From Trichodelitschia bisporula (lineage: Eukaryota > Ascomycota > Dothideomycetes > Phaeotrichales > Phaeotrichaceae), in assembly GCA_010356995.1 (NCBI GenBank), contig ML996693.1, positions 1,178,001-1,242,000 on the forward strand: a stretch of 64,000 bases of DNA, written 5' to 3'. Of the stretch, positions 34,814 to 46,816 are shown one piece after another (position 1 is the stretch's first letter; every line of letters begins with the position of its first letter). Both the position numbers and the translations under genes were made by a program. Below the pieces are notes generated by a model that saw only the letters and a list, made by a program, of their open reading frames with translations, was not told the DNA's origin and did not search any database.

Positions 34814-36636
34814 TCACTCATTACTCGGATACCCAACCTCGTACGTCCCCACAAACTCCTCCTTGATCGCGCGCACGCTGACGAAGCGGCCGAGCAGATT
34901 GATACTCCCCGCTTTGCTACTCATTGTCAGCCTCATCCCCAACCCAGAATCACCCAAAGGGAAGCACTTACTCATTCGTCCCACTCGCCCTCCCCCCCCC
35001 AAACGGCTGCTGCCCAACCACAGCTCCCGTACTCTTACAATTAACATAAAAATTCCCCGCCGCATCGCGCAGCCTCTCCTCCGCCTCCCTGATCGCGCTT
35101 CTGTCACTCGCGAACACCGCCCCGGTGAGCGCGTACTCGCTCGTCCCATCGATGGTCTTGCAAATCTCGCTCCAAGCGTCTGGCGTGCTGTCGTCGTACA
35201 CGTACACCGCGAGCACCGGGCCGAAAATCTCGCGGCTGAGCAGCGGGTGCTCCGGGTTCGTAGTCCGGTAAATAGTCGGCCGGACGAAGTACCCCGTACT
35301 CCCATCATACGTCCCCCCCGCCAAAAGCTCAAGCTCAGAATCACCCTTCGCCTCCTCAATAACCCCCTTAACCCTCTCAAACGCCTCCTTATGCACCAAC
35401 GGCCCCACAAAAGCCCCCCACTCCCTCGGACTCCCAACCTTTAACCCCTCCGTTTCCTCCACCAGGCCCTTCTTGAAATCCTCCCACGTTGATGCAGGGC
35501 AGTAGACCCGGGACGTGGCGCTGCATTTCTGCCCCTGGAACTCGAATGCGCCGCGCACGGTCTGCACTACCGCGTTACGCAGTTCGGCGGAGGAGTGCAG
35601 GAGATGGAAGTTTTTACCCCCCGTCTCGCCCACCAGGCGCGGGTACCCCGCGTACCGGCCCTCGGCCACGCCCCGCCCTATCTCTCCGTATAGAGAACGG
35701 AAGACGGCGGTCGAGCCCGTGAAGTGCAGCGCCGCAAACTGCCTATGCGCAAGCACAGCCTTCGTAACCGTCCCCGCATCCCCAGGCAAAAAACACATCA
35801 CCCCCTCCGGCAACCCCGCCTCCGCAAAAACATCCGCAACAACCATATTAGCAGCCAACGCATGCGGACTCGGCTTCCAAACCACCACATTCCCCATCAG
35901 CGCCGGGGCGGCCACCAAATTTCCCCCTATTGCAGTAAAGTTAAACGGGGACACCGCATACACGAACCCTTCCAAGGGCCTGTATTCCAATCGGTTCCAC
36001 ACCCCCGCGCTGTGGTGCGTGGGTTGTTGGGAGTACAAGGTCTCCGCGTAGGTGACGTTGAAGCGCAGGAAATCGGCTAGTTCGGCGGCGGCGTCGATTT
36101 CGGCTTGCCAGGCTGACTTGCCTTGCCCCAACATGGTGGCGGCGAGGAGGCGGGCGCGGTAGGGACCGGCGATTAGGGCGGCGGCGCGGAGGAAGATGGC
36201 AGCACGGTCGGCGAAGGGTGTGTGCGACCAGGTTTCTTTGGCGGCGAGGGCGCGGGAGATGGCGCGGTTGACGTCGGCGGTTGAGGCGGAGTCGGCTTTT
36301 GCTACGATTTGGGCGTGGTTTGAGGGGTTGCGCTGGATTTGTGGCGAGGGGTCGGGGGAGGCATCTGGTAGGCGGAGGGGGATGTGCAGCGGGAGGGAGG
36401 ACGAGAAGTCATCGACGGCAGAGGTGAGGGCTGCGCGGGAGGGATGGTCGCGGGCGTAGGTTTGCTGGGTTTGTTAGCGGGTGATAAGCAGAGGGATGGA
36501 GGCGCACGTTGGGCTCGTTGGTGACGGAGGGCGTTTTGAAGGTTGCGAGCGTGGCGATGGGTCTGTAGTGGAGGGGTCTTGCTCGTGGGATAAGGCGGAG
36601 GCCCGCGAGGCGGCGAGTGGAGGTTGGGACGCGCAT
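34814..36636 (-). CDS. put2: delta-1-pyrroline-5-carboxylate dehydrogenase, mitochondrial
   Basis: Three exons, 36636-36508, 36464-34972 and 34919-34814, give 575 residues. It oxidises glutamate semialdehyde/P5C to glutamate with NAD+, the second step of proline breakdown. The N-terminus (MRVPTSTRRLAGLRLIPRAR) is Arg-rich and lacks acids, as a mitochondrial presequence should. Family motifs are MLGQGKSAWQAEIDAAAELADFLRFN, the active-site Glu in LVGETGGKNF (about residue 320) and the catalytic Cys in FEFQGQKCSATSR (about 351). The last exon completes ASGTND-SKAGSINLLGRFVS, the conserved ending; intron 1 is only 43 bases. No proline dehydrogenase or proline permease gene lies nearby, so this is not a prn-type cluster. 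Confidence 0.94.
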
Positions 36637-37387
36637 GGTGATGTGGAGGTGGAGATGGAGTTGGGAGGGCGGTGATGTGGGGTTGGAGCACAAGGCGGGG
36701 AAGTGTCGATCACCCCCTCAATGCCCAACAGCAGCAGCGCAGCGTACCGTACAAGCGTGCAACTCAATGCTAACAGGCGAGATCAACGACACAGAGTACA
36801 GGAGAAATGAGGTGTACAGCAAAAGAGCAGCTCAATTGCCCTTTAAAACCCTCCCCGCACATCATCACCTGCCCCATGCACGTCCCGACGCGCAGACGGT
36901 TGTTCGCGGCTTTGGCGCTGTGGCGGGGTGGGGCTAAAGGCTGGGTTGCGTCGGCTGGGTTGCGTCGGCTGGGGATCGGGAGGCGGGAGCTAAGCCGAGT
37001 CGGGGGACTTGGTGATGCGGAAAACTAGACGACCACAGATAACACACGGCACACAGCAAGCAGACGGTAATGCAGCCACCGGCACAATGTCAGAGCAAAG
37101 GGAAGCACCGTCTCACCGCCTCTATCACATCCATCACATCCATCACCGCGTCAAAGAGAGGAATAGAGCCGCAAAGCCGGATATATCGTTGCAAAAGGAA
37201 AGTCTGGCACAAAAGCACCACATCCTACAACCACTGCCTCCCATTACCCACAACGATTGTCCTTCATCCCCAATCCACCATTCATCCATCCATCCATCCT
37301 CCCCATGCCAAAGCCACCCTCCAACCTTTTGACTTCTAAGCCGCCCCCCCCCGTGTAAGACCCGATCCCTCACAACCCAAAACTCTT
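36637..37387. other. intergenic between P5C dehydrogenase start and PKC end
   Basis: Both flanking genes are on the minus strand, so this holds the P5CDH promoter and the PKC trailer. A small tandem (TGGGTTGCGTCGGC twice, about 36942-36971) and CATCCATCCATC-type repeats near 37284-37301 are visible. No gene. Confidence 0.55.
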
Positions 37388-40300
37388 CTACGCAAAATCG
37401 GCGCAGTATGAGAAGCCGCGGAACTCCTCTTGCATTGCTTGGGAGAGTACTACATTCATTAGCACTTGCTCGGTTATTATAGAGAAGTAGAACTTACCCG
37501 ACTGCACCGGCGTCAGCACCGGCGTCACGCTCGTGAACTCCGAGTCGAAATTGCTCGTGTCCGTCGCGCTCGTAATCTGTGGCATAAACGGCGGTTGAAT
37601 CCGCTTGTGGTACACATCATCCCAGTTGATGTTGCGGAAGAAAGGTTGGCTCATAATCTCCTGTGCGTCAGTCGGCCCGCTGCCCAGCCGCAGCTCCGGC
37701 TCGCGTGTCAGCAGCTTCTGCAAGATGGAAACGCTATCGCGAGGCATGTGGATCGGATACAGCGGCTCATCCGCCAGGATGGCGTCGTAGATTTCGTCTT
37801 CGTCATCGCCGCGGAAGGGCGACTGCTGCAGCAGCATTTGGTAGATGAGGACGCCAAACGCCCACCAATCAACGGCACGTCCGTACTTCTTGTCGAGCAG
37901 AATCTAGGGATGTCAGCAAGGCCTTAACCGCAGGGAGTTAAACTACCTCCGGAGCCATGAACTCTGGTGTGCCGCAGAATGTGCTCGTAGTCGAACCATA
38001 CCACATGTCCTCCTTGCACAAGCCGTAATCGGCAATCTTGATGTGGCCATCGAGCGTCAGCAAGATGTTGTCAAGCTTCAGATCGCGGTAGATGACACCG
38101 TTCTCGTGGAAGTACTTGAGTGCGAGGCAGACCTCAGCAGCGTAGAACCTGACCGTTAGTTGACGTCCATACCGGGGACCTGAAACATACTGTGCGCGTT
38201 TCGACCCAAACTGTCCGCGCTGGATATGCAGCATCAAATCGCCGCCGCTGATATACTCCATGACAAAGTAAATGCGGGTCTCCGTCTGGAAGCAGGCGTG
38301 CAAGTTGAGCAAAAACGGATGCCGCTCCTTGTTAGCGATCAAGAACACGCGCTTCTCCGACCGCGTGCTCTCCACTTCGTCATTCTCGATGATGAACTCC
38401 TTCTTCAACACCTTGATGGCGTACAGCTTCTTCGTCGCCTTCGTTTCCGCCAGCATGACCTTACCAAAGTTACCCTTACCGAGCACGGCGAGGAAATTGA
38501 AGTGGTCCAGCCCGATACGACGTCCCGTGCCTTGTGCATTTGCCGGAGGTGCTGCGGGTGCCTTGCCCACCGCCTGCGACGGTGGGAGCGGTTTCGCGGC
38601 GGCCGGCGGTGCTTCGGGCGGCGGCTGTTGAATGACGGGTAACGGGTGCGGCTGCCCATACGGTTGCTGCTGCTGCGGTTGTGGAGGAGCCTGCCCATAA
38701 CCGGCCTGCACGGGTGCCGGCTGCTGGCCGTAAGGCTGAGTGCCATACCCGCTGACGGTCGCGTAGTCGGCGGGATTGTAGGCGGGCTTCGCCGGAGGTG
38801 GCGGCCCCTGCTCGTACGGATCGTGCGGATCCATGGCCCCATAGCCGGCACTGGATCCGCGGGGCGGCAGGCCCTGAGAATAATCGGTCGAAGCGCGCTG
38901 GTATGAAGGCTGTTTGGTTGGCGACGGTGCCGTCTTCCCGGCGAGAGCTGCAACGGCCGCAGTGGCAGCGGCGGACTGCGAGGACTGTGTGCGGTGGCCT
39001 TGCGGTGGGGGCCGAGTCCGGGTCGGCGACGGAGGTCCGCCATATGATATGCGTGCGGCCTCAACTGAGGTTCCCGACGGCGCATACGACTGCTGTCGGC
39101 CCTCGCCATAAGAGTAGCGAGGATCGCCGCCTTGTTCCTGGCCTGGCGGCGCGGGGTAGCTGCCTTGACCTGGGGTGGCGTTCGGGCGGCCGCTGGTCGA
39201 AGGGCGCAGGGTGCGCGAGCTCATGGACGTCGATGTGCCTTGCCGCTTCTTGGTGTTTCGGATTTCCATGAGCATCAGGTTGGCCTTCTCCATGGGCATG
39301 CCACAGAAGTCGGGGACAAAATGGATGCACTGGGTATGGCACGTGAGATCGCATTCTGACACGTCAGCACAGCTCGAATGACAGCGCGCGCAGCCTTACC
39401 GGAGCACTTTCGCGACTGCTTCTTGCCAAATGGCAGCATGTAGCCGCAGTGGCAGCACCAGTTCGCACCCATGTTGGAAAAGGCGTCCCATCGATGTGGG
39501 ATGCGGTGGTTAATCTTCCCCTCGTCTGGATCCGTCTCGGCGTTGGACTGCGTGATGCACTTGGTCACCACCTTGGGATAACACTTCTTGTGGCAGGTGA
39601 ACTTGCAGTCGGCACACTGCATCCCCGCCGCATACTTGAGAAACTCACCGCAGAGTGCGCAGCGCATGATGTTGTAGAACTGCTGCTGCATGAACTTGTG
39701 GCCATATTGCTCGTGAATCTCTTCCTTTTTCTGGCGAATGGCGCCCTTGCGGCCGAGGCCGAGATCGAGCGTTTTCTTGTCTTTCGTTTGCTTGACTGCA
39801 GACGTTAGTAGCTGGAGGGAGAAACGGCTGAGGGCAGCAATAGCACGACTCACCAAAGCTGATCGACAGGTAGATACGTCCGACCGGCTCAAGCGCAAAC
39901 CATGACTCGATGAAGATCGGTCCGGTCTGCGGCACCGGCCCTGCACCTGGCTGAGCTCCCGCCGGGCCGTGCATCACCATAGCCGGTTGGTTCGGAGGTG
40001 GCTGGAAGTGGATGTCTGGACGAATGCCGCTGTCACCCATCTTTTCTGCGGATACCCAGCCTGAGCTGTTGAACTCGGTTTCGATACGCTTACGGCGCAT
40101 CTCCTCGGCGATGTCAGAGATTCGGATCCAGAGCATGCCGATAGGCATTGGGTGGTCGCCTGCGCGGTCATATACCGTTAGCTCAATCTCGTTGGCACGG
40201 TCAATATCGATCTCGTGCAGCTCATCGGTCCATTTGTCATTGCGCGTCGTCTTCGTCCGCCCCTTGAATGTGTCCTCGACTTTGAATATGACGAAGGTAT

Positions 40301-41210
40301 CCGGGCCGCGGGAGAAACGGCCGGTGGAAGCGTGGTCGACATCGGCCACCCCGTGGATACGGATAGAGAGGTGACCGGTGAGGGGTTTGCGCTGGCTCGG
40401 GATGTTGAGCGAGTCATCTGTTAATGTTAGTGAGTGTTACACAGCTAAGCGCGATAAGAACGGAGTGCCTTACCATCATGCCCCCCGTCTCCATCTATTT
40501 CGACGTGCAAGTCCTCATACCGCTTAAGCGCCTGCTTCAGAAGTTGGATCTTCTGGTTGCTCTCGATGCGGCGCGCCTCGGCATCGGATTTGCTCTTGCG
40601 GTCACCCTCGATCTGGTACAAGCGCACCATCTTTTCTATACCATCCTTGTACTGCTTCTCAACACTAAGCTTAAACTCGAGCTGCGACAGCATGAGCTGG
40701 ATACGGGGTCCAAGATGGGGAGTATCCCATTTGATCAGATCTAGTGCGTCAGCCTATGAGCATCATAACGACGATGAACTTACCGAGCTTGCTGTAGTTC
40801 GGCCGCGCCCGCGGCACTCCTGACCCGGGGCCTGGCCGCGCAAAAGGCGCGGTTGGCGGCATCATCATGTTCCCACCGCTCAGCTGGCTGTAGTCCTGGC
40901 CTGGGTCACCATACTCGCCCGGTGGTGCGTATGGTGCCCTGCCTGCTCCTCCCGGGCCAGATCCGTAACCAGAAGAGCCGGCATCCATGTGCATGCCTTC
41001 GACGCCAGCCGTCATCTTCTTCATCTCGAGCTCCTTGAGCCGGCTCTCGAGGTACTCGATGTTGCGCTGACCATCGCGGATTTTGGTCGCCAGCTGTGAC
41101 ATGACAGCCGGATTGTTGGTCGACTGGCGCATCGCATTGGCGGCATTGATGAGCGCCTTCTCGCGGTCGATCTTGCGGATGATCTCCTTGGACACATCTT
41201 CTTCGTTCAT
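37388..41210 (-). CDS. pkcA: protein kinase C (Pkc1/PkcA)
   Basis: Eight exons: 41210-40784, 40740-40474, 40417-39854, 39795-39400, 39355-38191, 38148-37947, 37903-37498 and 37449-37388, about 1,162 residues, normal for fungal PKC. In order: HR1 coiled-coil repeats (about 1-70 and 145-225), a C2-like domain (about 240-350), two C1 zinc fingers ([20 protein letters not shown] and [20 protein letters not shown]), a Pro/Gln/Tyr-rich linker of about 270 residues, and the kinase. Kinase motifs are [32 protein letters not shown] (DYG in place of DFG) and GTPEFMAPE. The C-terminal extension ends GFSYCADFA. It acts below Rho1 in the cell-wall integrity pathway at the plasma membrane. All introns are short, 40-58 bases. 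Confidence 0.95.
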
Positions 41211-42580
41211 GATGGGCAGTGGGGGGGAGGGGTTGCGCCGTCAGCCGGCCGGCGCGTCAAGCGCAAACTTGGTGGGCTTTCGCAGATAAAGGCAAACTGT
41301 AGTGTGTGCGCGGGCAGAGGCGATGTCTGGGTGTGCAAGTGGGTGCGAGTAGGTGTTGAGGAAGCCCTCGATTTTCAGGGCGACGGCGAATGGCGAACGG
41401 GGCGACTTGCGAGTTTGATGGGCGGGGGTGTAAGGCTGCTGCTAAGCCACGGGCTGAGTAGAGCTGCTAGGGTTGGAATGGGGAGGAGTCGCTCGGGGGG
41501 GCGAGATTCCGAAAAGTGTGATGGTAAATGGGTACGCAGTAGGGCTTTGAAGAGCGATGTCGCGGGTGGTGGTGAGTGGATAATGGAGGGGTGTTGTTGG
41601 GGTGGAGGTCACGTTCGGTTGGCGTTGGAGGGGTAGAGAAGGAAGCTGAAAGACAGCGCGGGAGAGTGAGGGGAGAGAGAGAGAGAGTCAAAGCTCTGCA
41701 GGCTCGGAGGCGGATATTATGCGGAGGTGCAGACGATTACTATGGAGAGAGAACTGCAGACTATCAGTAGCCTTGGCTTATGAATTTAAGCATACACTTT
41801 GCATGGCTAAGGCATGTATCATCATATTTAGCTGTGTGTTTATCTCTGCTGTACAGTGGCATGCAGAGTGTTGACTCTCTTCTCCAGCACTCTATGTATC
41901 GAAGCATTCAGTTATCGAAGCATTCAGTTATCCGTCTAGCTTCCTGTCCTTGTGAATTCGCTCATTGTACTTTATCGATCTCCAGTGTGTCCCAAAGACT
42001 TCTAGCTCGCACATGCCTTGCCGAATCCCAGCATCCTCGGGCAATGACAATTATCACGTTAACTCATCCAGCTCTCGTATTTTCACCTCACCACCAAACG
42101 CTTGTAGCCTCAGGGAAGAAAAGCCATAGCCAGCAACCCCACGAACTCCCATTCGCAGTCAGCTAGGGGTAATAGTCACCGCACTACGGATTCGACTCCG
42201 ATGAGTACTATACATCCTTACGCATCTACTAGTTCTAGTTCTAGCTCGCTCAATCTCACAGCAACGGGCCGTCACGAAGCACAAGCAACTCGGTGAAACA
42301 TTACACTTAAAGTAAGGTACGGACATCAGCCACTACAAGGGAACATTCAAAGCATTAAGCGGTCTTTCTTTTTCTCAGTGCCTTTGATTCTATACCAGGA
42401 AGTTGCTTTGAATCCTCAGCGCCTTTTGGGGGCTGATGTTGTTGTGGTGGAAGGTACATCGGTCATGATATATGTGGTCAGTTCTTGCGATATCTCAGTC
42501 TATTCTTCTTCTCACGCATTCATCTCATGTTTTACAGATCAAGTACCCATCTCATATCTTCCATCTCGAGCTGCCTTCCC
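41211..42580. other. PKC upstream region and intergenic DNA
   Basis: The PKC promoter and leader, with a GA repeat near 41674-41688, then AT-richer DNA than its surroundings from about 41.75 kb. A 17-base unit is duplicated in tandem at 41897-41930. No gene supported. Confidence 0.5.
41897..41930. repeat. tandem duplication, 17-base unit
   Basis: The unit GTATCGAAGCATTCAGT / TATCGAAGCATTCAGTT occurs twice in direct succession. Confidence 0.8.
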
Positions 42581-43978
42581 ATGACTTCCACCTCAAGCTT
42601 CAACGACGCAATTGACATGACATACTGCAGTGCGGTGAACCCAGAGTGTACGAAACCTGTGAAGTCATGGGCGATTCATTATGGCGTCCGACGACTACAC
42701 CTTTTCCTACAAGCAGGATTTTCTGGATATGTTGGAACCGGTAGTCGTGGCTTGTGATTCCGAGTAGGACTTCGAAGCCGAAACCTTCGAGCCAAAGATG
42801 ATGCAGCCACTGGGCTTACAGCCGGCAAGCCAGTTCTTTCAAAGGACGTCTTCCACAAGCAAGCCTATGTCGTTGATCTGCAGCACCGCGAGGAACTCAA
42901 CGAGCTCGGCGTCTTCAAGATCTTAAAACCCTCTGAAAAGGTAAACAACTGGATAGCGGTGATTAAGTGGATGACAGACACTAGAACGGGTCATCGGCGC
43001 TCCGCACCCAAGACGCTCGGCGTGGTCGGCGAGTTCGCCTTCGACGAGGACTGTCCAGCCCGCTGTTTCTGCCGGGCAGAGGCGTGCGGGGGAACCCGGC
43101 ATTCCAAGTCGGACCAGTTGCGGATAACGGAGAGGATGACGTCGCTGGCCGCAAGTGCTGGGTGCGATAGGCTTTACTGTGGTTCTTTCTGATGATAGTC
43201 GTCCACCCGCCGCGTAGTCCTCGGGGCTGGTCCGATCTCGGGATGCCGCTGTGTGCCCGCGGGGGCGTGGAATAGCTGGGAGCCGAGGGAGCCCCACTAT
43301 CGGTGCGCTGCTGACCTTGGGTCTGCAGTTCCTGCCGATGGCCGCAGTCGTTGGGCTTTAGGCCAGGAGCTTGGCAACCGTAGAGCACACATTTTGAGGC
43401 TCTTGTCGAGTCGGAGTAGTGTAGCAGTCTACTGCCTGTACGAAGGGCCATCTGCCTCCACTTCTGAGGAGAGAGAGCTAACACGAAGCGGTCTACAAGA
43501 AGCATAAGCACTAACAAAATATGAGAAAGAAGCGAGGGAGCTGCATGCTAAGAACGCGAATACCTATCCCACGCTCGGCAGCGACCTGGTCGGTTCAAAT
43601 TTGTCGATGATATGACATGCCCATCGCCACCAAACAATGTACTGCTCAACAAATCGATGAAGCACGCTGCAGAAGTCGACAGGAGACATTTGCCGTAGTA
43701 GAGGATGCTATGATGGTGAGGTTCAGATGTTTGGTGAGAGTTGGCGGCTCGGCTAAATGCGAGGACAAGTTCCTCGTCGATGACATGTTTGGTAATGTGG
43801 ATAAAGACCTATGTTCTAGGACTGGACTATCCATATGGGATGGTCCAAAGCCCATGCGAAGAAGTTGTTGCACTCCTCAAAAAACTTGTAGCCGCATCTT
43901 GCCGGGATCTTTGCCGAAAAGAGGCAAAGACTATCGGGGAGGGTGCCATGACTTTGTCACCTGGCCCTTGCGTGTGAA
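42581..43978 (+). pseudogene. decayed coding-like stretch, family not recognised
   Basis: Protein-like fragments appear on the plus strand in different frames, such as ASDDYTFSYKQDFLDMLEP, FHKQAYVVDLQHREELNELG and KYEKEARELHAKNANTYP. They do not form one open gene. The composition is less GC-rich than neighbouring genes. It could be an eroded host gene or the remnant of a mobile element. I recognise no domain, so no family is assigned. It ends against the inverted-repeat element at 43979. Confidence 0.35.
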
Positions 43979-44109
43979 GGTACGTGGTTGATGGGCTACC
44001 CGGAAAAGTCGTGGCCGCCCCCTCCCGATGAACTGTCTGTATTACTCAGTGAAAGCCGGGGCCGGAGGGCGGCCCCGACTTTTTCGGGTAGCCCTTTGTA
44101 CCACGTACC
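43979..44109. mobile_element. 131-base inverted-repeat element, MITE-like
   Basis: Left end GGTACGTGGT, then GGGCTACCCGGAAAAGTCG and GGCCGCCC; the right end carries the same order inverted (GGGCGGCC, CGACTTTTTCGGGTAGCCC, ACCACGTACC). The arms are about 38 bases with few mismatches and a short unpaired spacer in each; the centre (about 44020-44060) is unrelated. If the ends are CGTGG...CCACG, each is flanked by TA, as expected of Tc1/mariner-type insertion. No transposase is inside. Confidence 0.6.
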
Positions 44110-44291
44110 GTGAAAGGTGTCGGGAAGCTGCGCGCCGTATCCTTGGCCGAACAACAGTACTGGCACGTTAGACGCGTCAAAAGGATAGAGATGGTAGTAT
44201 TACACAGTATATGAGTCAAGCGTGCTCTGTCCAATAGGTAAGGGAGGAAAGGTAAAAGACAAGCGTACCAGAAACTCAACATCCACCCGCA

Positions 44292-44810
44292 TCATCCACC
44301 CAAGAAATGCCGACCGGAACCCGGCTCGCATCCCCCACCACCTGCTCCCAAGACGGTGGACGTAACGCGCGGCGCGCCCGGGTTCGGCGGCTCGGCCTCA
44401 TTCCAGATTAGGCGCGCTGCTTCCTGCTGCGAAGCGAGCCGTCCTTCTAGGGCAGTCGGCCGGGGACGTGGAGTGAGAGGATAATAGATGTCGAGATAAA
44501 AGGGAGCAAGAATGAGGATGCGGAGGAATAAGGTGGCATCGTCAGCGGCAGACTCCGCAACTCCGTGTCCCCCGAAGGATAATTTCCTGAGCCGTGGGAG
44601 CAAGGTCAAGGTACTGGTGTTGTGTACTCTCTTCAGACGGAGCGTCAAGGGCACAAACGCGCCAGACACACCCACCACTTCGCTTGTCACACCTCCCACG
44701 CAATCGGCTTCTCCCACCTTGCCATCCATCCCGAGGCCGCGCGGCGCTTCTCGCCAGACAGATTGAGGCCGTCGTCTGTGCAGTCTACTTGGGGAAGCTG
44801 TGTACCCCAT
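44292..44810 (-). CDS. candidate small protein with one hydrophobic segment
   Basis: An open frame of 172 residues with ATG at 44810. The last 80 residues look protein-like: a hydrophobic helix (LFLRILILAPFYLDIYYP) followed by TPRPRPTALEGRLASQQEAA and RLIWNEAEPPNPGAPRV, then a Gly-rich end. The first half looks like chance coding and may be non-coding or an intron. I recognise no family. It could be a short membrane-anchored protein whose true first exon is elsewhere. Confidence 0.3.
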   Translation of the reverse strand: MGYTASPSRLHRRRPQSVWREAPRGLGMDGKVGEADCVGGVTSEVVGVSGAFVPLTLRLKRVHNTSTLTLLPRLRKLSFGGHGVAESAADDATLFLRILILAPFYLDIYYPLTPRPRPTALEGRLASQQEAARLIWNEAEPPNPGAPRVTSTVLGAGGGGCEPGSGRHFLGG

Positions 44811-45219
44811 GCGGTTTCGCGATCCTCGGTCCCCTCAACTCGCATCCCTCTTGCCGCGTCGCTTCATGTGGCTTGACCATCTTCTTTTATGCTCATTCGT
44901 CATCCTGTCCCGAGATCCCGCAGCGCTTCCTCTCATCAACGGTACCGTATTCAGCTTCAAGCCCTTCCGACGCCATACCCTACATGCCGTGCAGAGCTGT
45001 AATGCCGTCGCCCCGATCACAGCGACTTTACGACCCCCTCTCCGTATCTTCGCTTCAGAGCAGAGCAGATGTACCCCCATGCCATGCCCTGCATCGTATC
45101 CCCCCATCCATATCCTCACCCACCGGCAACCATCCGCTGCACCCCTCCTCACACACTGTACTGCTGCATCGACGACCCCGGTAAAAAGTGACAAGCCCTT
45201 TTTTCCTGGTGTATCCGCG

Positions 45220-45240
45220 TGCGGCGGCGGCGGCGGCGGC
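45220..45240. repeat. GGC trinucleotide repeat
   Basis: Seven units of GGC ending just before GTACCGCACG. Confidence 0.9.
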
Positions 45241-46816
45241 GTACCGCACGGCACCCACACCCTTCTAATCTTTCCCCCCCCATCCCCGCGCTCCAATCCA
45301 GCTTGCGCCGCCTCCGAACGGCCTAGCCGGCACCACGGGTCATTGCCCTTGGTCGGCGCCCATTCCCCTTCGGCTGTGGAATTCTAGTCTTGCTCCCGCC
45401 TTCTTCAGCTCCCACCGTCTTTTCCTTTTCAGCCTACCAGGGAACTGAGTAGGTAGCTACGTACTATTTACATGAGCCGACTCTCGGGCTCTTTTCTCGG
45501 CTTTCTTCTTCCTTGAGTTTAAAAAGGGCCCATTTCTCGGACAGCCGTCAACCTTACGCGTATTCGGCTTCCCTGGCAATTATTTTTGATCTGGCCTATT
45601 CTGTTCTACGGTTGTAAAGCCGGGCCTAGCTCTCTCTCCCATTGCCAATCCCGACCCGGTCGGTCAGCTGCATTGCCGCGCCGCCGTGCCTGACCTTTCT
45701 TAAGACTGCCTAAAAGCCTACAGCCTGGGCGTGAAAGAGCTCTCGGAACCCTTTGGGAGTGGCAGCCAAACCTCTTTATCCAACCCCCCCCCCAAAAAAG
45801 GGTTAAATAGGTTTGACTCGGTCCCTCTTGAGGTCATACCGAGTTATCTACCTGTCGCTGTCGTCATCACAACGTGTCGTCGGGCAAAGAAACCGAGAAA
45901 GAGAGGGAGACTATCGCCATTCTCTTCCGACAAAAGGGCACCCGCGCACCGCCGCCGTGCACACCCGCCGCCCCGTCTCGCCGCCCGCCGCGGCTGCGCA
46001 GCAACAACCCAGCTCCTCTACCCCATCCCTTCCATCCCCCGTCCATCTCCGGCCTCCAAGCTCTCTCTCATCCTCTGTGCATTTCGCTTCTTTCCCCCTC
46101 CCTTTCACACGCTCCTCTCGGAAATCCGTCCACTCGCGCTTGTCAACAACTCCTTCCCGCCTGTCCCGCCGACCGGCCTCTTTTCCACCACCTAACCTCC
46201 GTGGCTCCCCCCCCTCCCAAAGTCCACAGTTGTTCTTGACTCTTGATCTCTTTCCTCTCAACCTCACCATCTTCCACTTCCTCTTCCATTATTTCCTTCA
46301 TCCTTTCCATCACAAACAAACTCACGTCCAAAAACCGACGAAAGCCATCTCAAGCACCCCTACCCCCCGTGCCTTTCCAAGCCCGGGTGCACGCACCACA
46401 ACATCCGACCGTGTCAGCTCTTTCCCACTCTTACGCTCTCAGCACCCGTTCCTGCCGTTCCCGCATCTACTTCAACCCGCCTCCCCCCCCCCGCTCCGCT
46501 CCCGTAACCGATTCTCTCCACCACCCCAAAACATCCGTGTCCCGTTTCCCAGCCCCCTCCCAAACACTTTTGCCATCCGCGTCCACAGCCGCATCCCGCC
46601 ATCAACCACGCAACCGCCCTCGGTCTTCGTTGAACTGCACTACAATACCGTTACAACCAGATCTCAACTCGACATTGCCTGAATAATTTCTGCCTTCGTG
46701 CACAAATTGTTCACGGAACCTGCAGTACCCGCGGCGCGTGTGTCGTGCCGTTCCCGCTGCTCCCGGTTCCGCTCTTTCACCCACCACTCAGAACATAACC
46801 CCCACCAGTTGCGACC

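Larger units (their letters stand above)
44110..46816. other. long intergenic region and ATG-free leader of the Zn2Cys6 gene
   Basis: Contains a weak minus-strand candidate gene (44292-44810), a GGC repeat at about 45220-45240, and from about 45.5 kb a strongly pyrimidine-rich stretch with no ATG on the plus strand until 47099. A CCCCACCAG at 46800-46808 could be an acceptor in the leader. Confidence 0.55.

Noticed and set aside
42180-42250. GATTCGACTCC string suggesting a tRNA B box
   Set aside because: No acceptor stem, anticodon arm or A box can be folded around it.
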